In this document: positions 19,600 through 29,224 of the stretch, one piece after another
How positions within the stretch are numbered: the stretch's first letter is position 1
How the letters are laid out: every line of letters starts with the position of its first letter
From: Cristatella mucedo
Lineage: Eukaryota; Bryozoa; Phylactolaemata; Cristatellidae
Assembly (NCBI GenBank): GCA_009760855.2
Contig: WPIO01000004.1
Coordinates: 6,473,501-6,537,500, forward strand
Reading direction: 5' to 3'
Length of the DNA: 64,000 nucleotides
Notes under the pieces: model-generated
The model's input: only the letters and a program-made list of their open reading frames with translations
Told to the model about the DNA's origin: nothing
Database searches by the model: none
Translations under genes and position numbers: made by a program

Positions 19600-20600
19600 T
19601 GATCCTGTCGGGGACAGCCCATCTCAGGAGGGCAGGCCGAGCATGGCCGTTGGCATGCAGTCTGGGTGGTATGTTATCGTTGGTCTAAAGGGAAGACAGA
19701 CATTAGCCCCCTCAGTCACTTTCGTCCTACGGCCTTGGCTTCTACCAAGATGGTGTTGCACGTGTATGCTTAATCCACACCGACCAGAGAAGCATGCCGT
19801 CCGTGTGGAGCTGTAGCAGTCACGGTTTCACGCTTCAGTTGTTCACCGAAAACTAAAGCTCTCCTACTAATGCATTGTAAAGGTATCCAAAAACGACTGA
19901 CATCTGCTGCCCAGTCGACGTGCTCCTGTGATGCACCAGATTGACTGTTGCTATTCCTGGACACATTTCCCACCAATTGCTTTGTGTATTCAAGAGACTT
20001 TCTGTAGCTATAATGCAAGCCATTAGTAAAGTCATCAAGCTAATTTGTCTACATACTCCCTACTGCTAAGGCCACAAGAAGCAGTTGACAGGCACAATTG
20101 ATTAGCTGCTACAGCCGAGTTCTAGCCACGGTCTGAGGACTCGTCATGACAAAACTCAACGAGACTATGTTACCCTGTCTGCCTACCTGGCTGCTCGCCA
20201 GACACCTTATACGGCAAGTAGTGCCTCAGCACAGCAGCAAACCTTTGAGTGCACGTGTTACGCTCAACCGGTCTTCCAATGCCAGAGCATCCCATGGAGG
20301 CACGACTCATGTGAACCGCCAGCGACCTCAGGGCTGAGGTAGCAGCTCAGCTGCTGGCGACTGAATTGGTGGGGCTAGCAGCAGCTGCTGCTGCCTGAAC
20401 ACGAGTACTGTCTGCCACGATGTCAATTCCGTCGCCCCTCTGTCAGAGGCTGTCCTGTCGAATGTCAGGTCGATCGCAGAGCGAAATAGTTTTCTTTCTA
20501 CATACGAGCCGGCTGTGCAGGCGACAGAAATTCTATGCATCTGTTGTGCACCTAACTTACCTATGTGGCATACATACTAAAGGGTGGACCCGACTGAGAT
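19600..20600 (-). other. Open-frame-rich segment, unidentified
   Basis: Minus-strand frames at 19,770-20,018, 19,853-20,038 and 20,328-20,540 stay open in both arms. A further broken frame reads ALRSLAVHMSRASMGCSG near 20,300 and HYLPYKVSGEQPGR near 20,190. This GC-richer segment has more open frame than its surroundings, consistent with a decayed gene or transposon, but no motif is diagnostic. Confidence 0.25.
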
Positions 20601-22334
20601 GAACCTATATTCACAAAAGGCATGGCTTGGTTTTTAATTTAGTTTCGTCATTAGGAAGCAGTGACAGAAGGGATTAACCTAAGAAAATCCACAACTACGC
20701 ATGGTCGATCGCCTTTTACATAAGGTGCATGACCGTGGCAGTCAAGATTGCAGTCCTGCTTAGCATGGTGCTATTGTGGGCACCATACAGCCATTATACC
20801 ATGCAGATTTTGAGCAGCACAGCTACGAGTTAGGAGATACCCTACATGACTAAGTAGATGAGAACAACGAGCCAAAAATAGCGTGATTAATGGTTAAGCC
20901 ATAGAGAGAAGCATAGAGGGAGTAGCCGTAATTATGACGCAATATTTGAAAAGGTCATCCTCCACCACGGAAAGAACCCAAGTGGCTAAACGTATCGCCG
21001 AACAGCACGAATGCATGTTCACGTTGCACCTGTACCTCTGCAAGGCCTGCTACTTCTTGAGAGACTGAGTGGAATATACACTTGCTTGGTCAAAGGCGTA
21101 GTTGTGAAGTACGATGCAGACACTAAAATGTGACGTCCTAGTTTTTCGATGCTGAAACAAAAAAATATCAGGTTAGCTTACGTTGGCAAAATTTGCAACG
21201 CACCATTTAACGTATAGGCCAATACATTACTGCAGCGCTAGTAAACGTGTAAAGACTAGCTGGTCCAGAAGCGAAATTTATTCAATGTTCAACAGTACAG
21301 GATAGCGTCGGCAATCAACTCTATTTATCATAGCTGTATATAAATGCCTGCACAAAATTGTACGGAAAACATGGCGAAGATCAGGTGCTTGAACCCATGA
21401 ACGCCAGCACTATGCAAGTGAAAGGGTGAGAGTTGATAAAGACAACAAAAAGCATGGGCTGCTACTTTCATGCAAGTGCTTTTCACCTTTAGTCCTTTGA
21501 GGGCAGAAACCAGACCTCACTCTGTCTTGCACCACATATGCACGCATTGCCAATCGAAGCACTCGAAAAGCAAGACGAGGAACCACGAAAAATGCTTGCT
21601 AGCTAACGCCACCAGGCCTTGGCCGTTAAACTTTGTATCATGGTCTGAAAGAAAACTATTAGGATCACTGTCGGAAGGACTGCTGGAGTTCGAGAAAAAC
21701 ACCAAATGCCTTATGCCCCAGTCAGAGCTCTATTGCAGGTGAATAATCTGAATAATGCAAGCGGCTTGGGTGAGTGCGAAGGACTGATTGGTACTATGGG
21801 CTTTGCTGCTTTGCCAAGCACCCGTACAACTAGATGCTGGATCGTTATTCAGTAAGTGTCTGTGGAGCTAAGTGAGCTGGCAAGATTAGAGGCATTCGCC
21901 AAAACCATGCAGCTAGATAAATACTTATCGACTTCTCTATGAGTGTTTCATAAGAGGCGTGAATTCTGATATTTCTGCAGGCTTTAATAGAATAGGCTAA
22001 AATAAATGTTTTGAGCCATAGCAAAGAGTCTGTCTACATCTCGAATTTCTTTCTTCATGCTGAATCATGCCGGCACTACTCAGCAAAGCACAGGGATTGA
22101 ATCAATGCCATGGAACCTCAAAGACCTGTGCGTGGTAAATTGCTCAGATTGTGGTAGAAGATTCATGGTTTTTAATTGCTTCTTAGTTGAAAGCGATAGC
22201 AAACAGGATGCCTTTCATTATTTATCAGATACTTTCTGAGCTAGTGTAACGAAAGCAAATCTTACATGCAAATACGAAGGAGGAGTTTAACCTTAATAGC
22301 CCCATGTCAGAATCATTTTGCAACAGTCCATCAA
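20601..22334. other. No firmly recognised feature (arm sequence)
   Basis: The plus-strand frame 21,470-21,742 includes HHICTHCQSKHSKSKTRNHE, with a C-x2-C and later H/C spacing vaguely like a zinc-binding site. The opposite strand is open as well, and the match is too weak to call. The frame 22,057-22,239 is short and unassigned. Mirrored at 51,086-52,816. Confidence 0.3.
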
Positions 22335-22402
22335 ATAAATAAATCAATCAATACATACTAGCTGAATAAACGCGGCCTCTTTTGTATAGCAACAGATGTG
22401 TT
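22335..22402 (-). mobile_element. SINE2, 3' part (split by an L2 insertion)
   Basis: AAATAAATAAATC then GAATAAACGCGGCCTCTTTT and GTATAGCAACAGA match the 3' end of the SINE2 copies at 23,046-23,226 and 28,293-28,487. The 5' remainder of the same SINE lies at 22,816-22,927, so an L2 sits inside it. Confidence 0.8.
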
Positions 22403-22815
22403 TTATAATAATAATAATACATTTGAAAAAGCACCCTCAGAGAACTCAACTTCTTTCCAGGGGCCGTATACTTGCTGCAAAGGGAAACGCGATTGAATTG
22501 TGAGTAATATCAAGCTTTATAAACAACATGAATGACATAGTTAGTGGCAGCATGCACATGTCAGCAAGCAGAAGCACCCAAAGGACCAATCACAGGGACC
22601 CAGCAAATGCTGTCCGAATCACAGGGACCCAACAAATGCTGTCCTAAATAGGTTTGTTTTAAGTTATTTTTTACTTTGGTCAAGTCAGGGAATGTTGTTG
22701 CGTTGGTCGGGAGTTAGTTCCATGCTTTGGGAGCATAAGCACTACATGCACGGTATCCAAAGGATTTGAGGTTGGTACGAGGTGATGGTTCACTGTTGAT
22801 TTCCGAAAAGCTGTT
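22403..22815 (-). mobile_element. 5'-truncated L2 inserted into SINE2 (L2-K)
   Basis: About 410 bases of L2 3' end: (ATA)n tail, degenerate hairpin at about 22,425-22,470, 3' UTR and the last part of the RT C-terminus. It has only about one of the two 38-bp UTR units and carries a private 29-bp tandem duplication at 22,588-22,644. Flanks TGTTTTA and TGTTTTTA are a plausible target-site duplication. Mirrored at 50,603-51,017. Confidence 0.85.
22588..22644. repeat. 29-bp tandem duplication inside L2-K
   Basis: Two units beginning AATCACAGGGACCCA (22,588-22,616 and 22,617-22,644) differ at one base. Other L2 copies have a single unit, and both arms have two here. Confidence 0.9.
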
Positions 22816-22927
22816 TTTACGGCTATCTCCACCTCTTGCAGGGGTGATAAAGGATCACCTACAACGTCGGACTTCGTTTATGAAAAGCAACCACCTTAAC
22901 TAAAGTGCCATCACACCTCACTAGCAT
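22816..22927 (-). mobile_element. SINE2, 5' part (split by L2-K)
   Basis: TTTTTACGGCTATCTCCACC through GTGCCATCACACCTCAC is the rest of the SINE2 interrupted by L2-K, with decayed promoter boxes. Mirrored at 50,493-50,602. Confidence 0.75.
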
Positions 22928-23045
22928 TCTGGTTTGCTTCCCCTTGTCTTGCCTGGTGTAATCACGTTAGCCGCGAGAGAAGTTTCAGGTATGTAGTTTT
23001 AAGGTAGAAACAAAGCTGTTGGTCTCCTACAGATGCGGTCGTATT

Positions 23046-23226
23046 GAAGCGATAGTATGGTGAGCCGTAATGGCACACTAGGTAAGGCTTTCACGATCGC
23101 TGTCCCGAGGTCGTGGGTTCGATTCCTGCTGTGGGCGATCCTGTATCGCCCCTGTAAGCAGTGGTGATAGCCGTAAAGGCTCTTCTGTCGCTATACAAAG
23201 AGGCTGTTTAATCAGTCAGGATTTAT
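23046..23226 (+). mobile_element. tRNA-derived SINE2, near full length
   Basis: The head has an A-box-like TGGCACACTAGG at 23,071-23,082 and a B box GGTTCGATTCC at 23,116-23,126, spaced as in tRNA genes. The body ends CGCTATACAAAGAGGCTG and an (ATTT)n tail. At least four independent SINE2 insertions are present in the window. Pol III transcription and LINE-dependent retrotransposition are inferred from the class. Mirrored at about 50,181-50,372. Confidence 0.85.
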
Positions 23227-23635
23227 TTATTTAAAGAACTGCAGCTAAGCCGAGGATTTTCATTATGCATTGAAGGTGAACTTGATGCTCTGGTGGCTTC
23301 AGTGGGTGAATACAAAGAAAAGCAATGTACTGAGAAGGTTGTCAAGAAGCCTATGATGGGGCAGTTATGTAGAGCCTATACAGTTAACTTAGTCGATCAA
23401 TAAAAACTTGAATAGACTTTAAGGTCATATTTGAGCTAATATCTCAGCAGAGGGCGGCCTTGAATTATGTAAGATCCAAGCAACCCCATACAATATTTTC
23501 GGATAAAATCCAAATTGCTAAAGAGTTGCAGATATAACCACATTTTGAAACAGAGCGACACTGAACAACAAAAGGCTGTTTTATCATGATGAGGCTTTAC
23601 AGGATACCCACGTAGCTCAATAAGTTAAACTTTTA
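23227..23635. other. No recognised feature (arm sequence)
   Basis: No long frame or repeat family seen. Confidence 0.4.
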
Positions 23636-24287
23636 TTGCACTGGTCAAGATGTGCTTACAGGATCTATAACAGAAAGAAAGGTTCAATAAGATTCAAGAA
23701 CATACCGCATTATCTGGGTTTAGATATGGCATCCATAAGAGTTCCGAAAAATCCGAAGTTGATATCCTTAGTGAGTGCAAATCTCTGGAGGAGTCGCTTA
23801 CCTGGAGACAGCATGGATGTGGATGGAACTGAGATACACACTGAGATGCAAGTCTATGCATGCCTAGCGGCTTACCCAGACTATGAATCACTAAGTGGTC
23901 TTGCAATTTTTTTGGCAACGCAAGTTAAAAAAACACATTTCCCAACCTTTCAGCGGCCCTTTTTTAGAATGTTATTGAGCTTAAAAACTTCAGTGACCGA
24001 TCTTGAAAAGTGAATTTATACATTACAAGGGATACAAATATATCGTTTTTTATCTGTGTACAAAGACGGTGCGGTTGGCTTGCCAACAATTTCTAGCGAT
24101 AGAGATTATGCTCCTCCCAACATTTAAGAAATTTTCTGCAAGGGTTCAACAAGCAAGAAAGGTTAAGTTTTTAATATCAATTTCTGCAATTGTTTTACTG
24201 TCAATCTCTACGATCGAGATTTATAAGAAGTTACAATTACTTCTTTTCAGATTTTTTAATTTAGGAACCACCTATGAACTCAAATAG
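23636..24287 (+). other. Conserved-looking open frames, unidentified
   Basis: Plus-strand frames 23,636-24,013 (125 codons) and 24,003-24,287 (94 codons) overlap. The first includes GLDMASIRVPKNPKLISLVS and an acidic stretch, the second is hydrophobic and tyrosine/leucine rich. The minus strand is open at 23,694-23,918 as well and contains a consensus splice donor, CAG|GTAAGCG, at the mirrored right-arm position 49,610-49,619. The strand is therefore undecided. The 94-codon frame is identical between arms. No family is recognised. Confidence 0.25.
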
Positions 24288-24802
24288 TGTTCTAATCCAG
24301 CAACCACTTGGGCTTCGGCTATGCTTTACAGTAAGGTAGGTGATTCAAAAACAACTTTGGTCTCAGAAAGCAGCCAGGCATTGCATCGCAAATGTAAGTC
24401 GGCACTTATGAAGAGCTATGACTAAATGAGGGCAATGTAATCTTATCTTATTGCTTCCTCTGTCATAATTCCGAATGCAGATAGGGTTTCTCAATCATCA
24501 TTGAGTAAAGCGACTTTCAGAGCTGTGCTAACGAATATTCCTCATATTCGCGAGCCCTTTTACAGTGTATTTGAAAAAAGGCTGAATTTCAATTCATTGC
24601 ATAGAGGCCATGGTGCAGCAATAACGTCTTAGCAGAATATTAAAGATTTTAGTCACTTTTACGGTAGCCTGGATTTCACTTGTAAAGAAGCAAGTGAAAG
24701 TAAGACATACAAGTTGCTACCTTAAATCATAGCCACGGTTAAGAACAAAACTGTTGAGAGTATTATTAAGAATACCTTGAAGCCTGAAACTGAACAAAGT
24801 AT
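24288..24802. other. No recognised feature (arm sequence)
   Basis: No long frame, no repeat family seen. Mirrored at 48,621-49,129. Confidence 0.4.
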
Positions 24803-25644
24803 TTATAATGTGGTTAGAGGCTACATGCACAGGATCAGTATGCAAGTGTTGTTAGTGACAGCACGCACAGTATCAGCATGCATAAGCACATGAAGAACAA
24901 ATAACAGAGATTCACTAAAAGAATGAGAAGACCTAAAAGTGAGTGACCTTTATCCGTTGCTTCTCCGGTATCTAGTGCAGGTCGGCGAGAAGTGGTGCTA
25001 TGCCGAAACCACGATGCACATGACAGACAATCCTAGCTGCAGAGTTTAGCAACAGCTGTATGCACCTGATTGCTTATGCCTGCAGGTCAGCAAGCAGCGA
25101 GTTAGAGAAGTCAAATCGGGATGTCATAAATGCATGGAGCAACTTAGATGTGCTATCCTTACCTTATTCGAGCCCGATTTTTATTACTGCCTATAAGCTT
25201 ATATTAGGCAGGCTTGACTGTGGAGCTGATGCAGTCGCCTAAAGAAAAGTCACTTTAAAACATAACATTTTGATTTTCAGCCGATCTGATTTTGTGCAGA
25301 TTCAACAGGTGATATGCTGGCAGAGCCGTATCTGAGCGTTATCCTCTCCAATTTCTGAATCAAACTTGGTTCGCCCATAACTATTTATTTAGCTCTACCA
25401 TGATTTAATTTAAGAAAATTTGATGTCATTCATACGGTGGTGTCATTAATGTGAGCATCGATTGATTCATAGAATTCGAGGTGGTTGACGGCTGGGAGGG
25501 ATCAAAGCAAAGGCACAACCGCGTGTCATCTGCAAAGAAGTGAAATCACATCGGCAAGAGGAACAGTATAAAGCTTGAAAAGAACCGGACCTAACACGGG
25601 CGCTAAGGCACCCGATATTTTAGACGTGCCTTAGATGATCTCTG

Positions 25645-25908
25645 TCAGCTCAAGTCAATACCCTGGAGTCTCCCACTAAGATAGGACCTGAACGATTGCA
25701 GAGCCATGCCAGTGATACCTAGGCAATATGAGAATCGCTCAAGAATAACTTGGTGACCGATAGTATTAAAAGCTGCCGAAAGAACAAGCCAAACAAGCAG
25801 AGATACTTGACCCATGTCCGAATCCCTAAGGAGGTCGTGGTTCCCCCTTTGCACTGCTGCTTCTCCGGAGTGATCAGCTCTAAAGCCGAAACTGGAACTT
25901 ACTGGCAA
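25645..25908 (-). pseudogene. L2-C reverse transcriptase, motif A region
   Basis: FGFRADHSGEAAVQ, then SLLVWLVLSAAFNTIGHQ and LQSFRSYLSGRLQ match the L2-A RT. The motif A aspartate-bearing LLDLSAAFDTIDH is altered to LVLSAAFNTIGH, losing catalytic acidic residues, so the enzyme is inactive. Confidence 0.85.
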
Positions 25909-27043
25909 GGTTTGAAGTTTTAATATATGAGTTTAGCTGGTCTGCAACGACTCGCTTCAATATCTTTGATATGAATTGTAGAATGGAGACTGGGCGGAAT
26001 GCTCAAGTTCTCTGAGTGTAGTTTCACTTTCTTAGAAGTGGCCTGACTTATGCTTTTTTGAAATGTGCTGGGACATGACCTGAAGCTAATGACATGATAA
26101 TGATGTTAGTCACGCATGGAAGCAGCAGAATAACAAAGAATGTATAGGATAACGTATAACAATAGAAAAACATAGAATGTAACGTAGGAGCTGTGACACT
26201 GGGTCTAAATGGCTTGCTGTCTTCTAGTGACCTCTTAAATGTTGAACATTAAGGTGGAGTCAGGAATCGAGGGACAGCAATCAAGGGGTGGATGCTGCCA
26301 TCGCTGGGATGGACTCTCTGATCTTGTCTATCTTCTGGAAAAGGAACTGAGAAAAGCGATCGGCTAGATCATCACAAGGATCATCAGGTAAGGAGCTAAT
26401 CTGGGAGTGGTTAAGGTGATTGATTGTTGATCGTCAACATCAGAATTTTTAGATTGGGCATCTGTGATTAAACAATGTTTTTATGGAAGCTAGACTTGAT
26501 ATTTGCTACGATTATTTGGTACGATCAACAATAGTCCTCGTATGCCTGTCGATGGACAGTCAGTCCTGATCTTTGGTATGTTTTTCAAGCTCATGCTTGG
26601 CAGACCTAGCTAGGTTAATGTCTGTGGTAAACCACAAGCCGTCTGGTCGAGGGCAGGCAGTTTGCTTAGTAAGAAGTGCAAACTCGTCGAGCTTGCCAGC
26701 TAGTGTCGTGCTGTAGCTATCTATCAATGATGACAGATCGGAGGGGAACAGAGCGGCAGAAGGGATGTAGATATACCTGCACGGACAGCATCGACGTCAA
26801 GTTTCTTGAGGTTTCGCGATTCACAGTGATTTTAGTGGAGAAGGAGGCCGGAACTCACTGTAGATTGAATGAGATCTGCATGCGGTCAGATAAGCAGGAG
26901 TTGATGCTAACTGCAGATGACACAGATGTTGTATGAGAAAATTTGGTTACTGTGCGACCCTTGATGTGAGTTGGGCCGTGCACATGAGCCACGAGAGACA
27001 ATGAGTTAGTCAATGCACGAAATTCAGTGCTGAAATCGTCAGA

Positions 27044-27541
27044 TCAGTTATCAAAGTGAATGCTGAAATCACCCACAACGAGGAGGGATCTACTTCTTGC
27101 ATATAGAATCAAATTGAGATCGTAGAAACCTGAGATAAAGGAAGATTTGGTATCCGGTGGGCGATCGACTACTGCCACCAACGGTAGCTTGTTTTCGCTT
27201 GAAATCAAGACAATAGATTCAAAAGACTCCTTCAGCGGTGCTGCAAATGGCTTGAAGTTGATTTTCGAGAGCACGACAGCAGCAACTGCACCTGCAGTTT
27301 TGATCTATCTAGGGGAGTAAAAGAATGAGAAACCAGTCATGTTAGCATCTTTAATGGTCGGACAGATTATCAGTTTTAGCCCAGTATCAGTTAGGGCGAG
27401 CAGGTCGAGGCCATTTTCCGAAGTAAGGTCGATATTTACCAGAGGTTTATTGGTTGTTGAACAAGGTTTATAATTGCAGGCGATAGGTTGGCCTGCCGGA
27501 GTAATAACTGGCCTGATGACCACTAAGTTTGAGAGAGTCAC
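27044..27541 (-). pseudogene. L2-C endonuclease fragments
   Basis: Two frames, 27,305-27,541 (ENGLDLLALTDTGLK, equivalent to the ALTETWL block) and 27,044-27,274 (INFKPFAAPLKESFESIVL, then VVGDFSIHFDN). The catalytic glutamate of TET is replaced by aspartate and the GDFN asparagine by serine. It is a relic, and it is useful for locating the frameshift in L2-A. Confidence 0.85.
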
Positions 27542-28292
27542 AGTGACGAGTGTGGGTGGGTCTGTTAACCGGTTCGAGACAATGCTAGGAATATTAAACG
27601 AGCGGGTACTCAGCTCAAAGTTCCGGCCTAACGAGTGGTGCCTAAGCTGGTCGCTCCAGCCAAGGAGGCGGCTCCTGGATGTTTTTTGTTGTTAATGCAT
27701 AATTCACGAATCTTAGCAACAGGATTAACATCAAGGAATGCATTCGATCAACGATGACAAAGCAATAATAGGTGTGGACAGTCATAACTAACATGCAAGT
27801 TACTAGCTGACGAAGTATTTAATGCCTCAGCTGGCCGGATAGACCTAGCAGCCCGAAGCCATAAGCGTATAGGTACCTATTGGGACGTAATTCCTTATGC
27901 AGGGTGACAAAATAATCGGAATAACATTAAAACTGTCTTAGCTGTAACGTTTCCGTATAAGATGTTCGTAAGACCTTTGATTTTCACAAGAATACTGCAA
28001 CGGACAAAGAAGGCATATCAGAGTGTTCTATGTCGGGAGGTGATAATGCCGTTGCCTTTGGCAGCATTACGAATGTCTCGTCGTGTAATTAGTACCCTGA
28101 AGCTCATTTTTGCATATCATAGTTTCTCAGTGAGCTATTTTGGGATAATACACTAACTTTGCTTGTTAGTGAGCACAACGCCTTGAGGATGGATATCTAG
28201 ACAATTTGGCCAGCACTGGGTTGGTAAGCTGGTTGAGGCTAAGCACGTGTATGATAAAGTTAGCTAGGTGCCCCGCTGGCTTCCTTACAGTA

Positions 28293-28487
28293 AATAACAA
28301 ATAAATAAATCCTAGCTGATTAGACAGCCTCTTTTGCATAGCGACAGAAGAGCCTTAACGGCTATCACCACCGCTTGCAGTGGCGATAAAGGATCGCCCC
28401 ACCGCAGGAATCGAACCAACGACCTCGGGACCTAGGCCGTGAAAGCAACCGCCTTACCCAGTGTGCCATCACGGCTCACCACAGTGG
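28293..28487 (-). mobile_element. tRNA-derived SINE2
   Basis: From AAATAAATAAATCCTAGCTG to CCATCACGGCTCACCACAG, on the minus strand. The B box complement GGAATCGAACC and an A-box-like TGGCACACTGGG are the best preserved of the family. Confidence 0.85.
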
Positions 28488-28784
28488 AGCCATGCATGCA
28501 ATCGGATCCCTTGCCTGAGACGTACAGGCTAAGGTTGATGGTTTGCTCGTCAGCAGCAAACCGGGTGATGGTTTGCTTCTCAACAGCCCGCGAATTGCGT
28601 GGTAGGCCTGCATGAAACTCCTAGCACGTGACTCATAACATTCCTGGGTTCGACAGCCTTTATATAACTGGTGAATTGCCACCATCAGGGTAGTATGCAG
28701 CTCGTTTGCCTTTCGTCGAAGGTAAGGTGCTTTGCCAGCATGTTCAAGCACTGCTAAAATCCTGTTCCATAACACCCGGAGCAC
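28488..28784 (-). other. Candidate exon, unidentified
   Basis: The minus-strand frame reads MLRVLWNRILAVLEHAGKAP then a basic, helical stretch ending QAYHAIRGLL, about 75 residues of protein-like sequence before it runs through a local duplication (28,537-28,590) into SINE2. A pyrimidine-rich tract and AAG precede it at about 28,785-28,800, a possible splice acceptor. Only the helical character is visible and no family is assigned. Confidence 0.3.
28537..28590. repeat. Imperfect tandem repeat GATGGTTTGCT(C/T)
   Basis: GATGGTTTGCT occurs twice, about 30 bases apart, each followed by a TCA(G/A)CAGC-like block. Confidence 0.6.
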
Positions 28785-29023
28785 TTGTCCGTAAAAAACG
28801 ACAGTATGAGGCTTATTCTAGTGATATATGCAACGTGAAATGCTCATCGTGAAAAACTGATTGCACAGACTCAATGGTCTTAATGAACACCAGTGCGAAA
28901 CTCTTTTAATGCGACACAATAGTGGCATCAATTTCACTTACCTGACACAACATGTACCTTTGAGTTGAATCTCCTTATAACTGTGCATTTTGTATCAGAG
29001 GATATTCAAAAGTGTAAAACCGT

Positions 29024-29224
29024 CTAATTAGCCATTTGTTTCCATAAGCGTTCCAGGTCGTCGACAATGCTTTTCGCTACATTGGTCGTGACACTATGCC
29101 TGGCTGCTACTACGTCAGGGTACAAGTATGGAGAATGCTTAAGCCCACTGATAGGTAAGAATCCAAACGGACTGGCTGCACAATTCTGAGGCAAAAAGTA
29201 ATCATAATGTTTCACGTATTTCAC
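29024..29224 (-). other. Candidate terminal exon, unidentified
   Basis: The minus-strand frame contains GLKHSPYLYPDVVAARHSVT and VAKSIVDDLERLWKQMAN before its stop at 29,024. Possible acceptors TTGCCTCAG and TTACCTATCAG lie just upstream of the conserved-looking part, which would make this a last exon. No polyadenylation signal is obvious. It is on the same strand as the candidate exon at 28,488-28,784, but that one lies downstream of this stop. Family unknown. Confidence 0.3.

Larger units (their letters stand above)
9452..25322 (+). repeat. Left arm of a giant inverted duplication (about 15.9 kb)
   Basis: Every landmark here recurs reverse-complemented between 47,901 and 64,000. Mirrored pairs have nearly constant coordinate sums: 73,379 at 11 kb, 73,380 at 14.6 kb, 73,406 at 17.5-18.2 kb, 73,420 at 22 kb and 73,417 at 24.8 kb. 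Net indel difference over about 14 kb is therefore only tens of bases. The sum drops to 73,223 at 25.26 kb because the left arm lacks about 194 bases after 24,917. The inner edge is the end of shared sequence ...GATATGCTGGCA at 25,322. The outer edge is not determined, because the right arm runs off the window. Confidence 0.97.
24803..28050 (-). mobile_element. Long L2 copy spanning the inner edge of the left arm (L2-C)
   Basis: On the minus strand this runs from the 5' segment shared with L2-A (27,600-28,050) through endonuclease and RT to the 3' UTR at 24,803-24,900. It lacks the terminal hairpin and tail. Bases 24,803-25,322 belong to the left arm, and the rest is in the unique spacer. The 3' part has a deletion of about 194 bases after 24,917 relative to the right-arm copy, which retains the full C-terminus. 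It has many stops and shifts. Confidence 0.88.

Noticed and set aside
21470-21742. Zinc-finger protein
   Set aside because: Only a C-x2-C with loosely spaced H/C residues is present, and the opposite strand is equally open.
23071-23126. Functional tRNA gene
   Set aside because: A and B boxes are present, but there is no cloverleaf with acceptor stem or anticodon arm; it is the head of a SINE.
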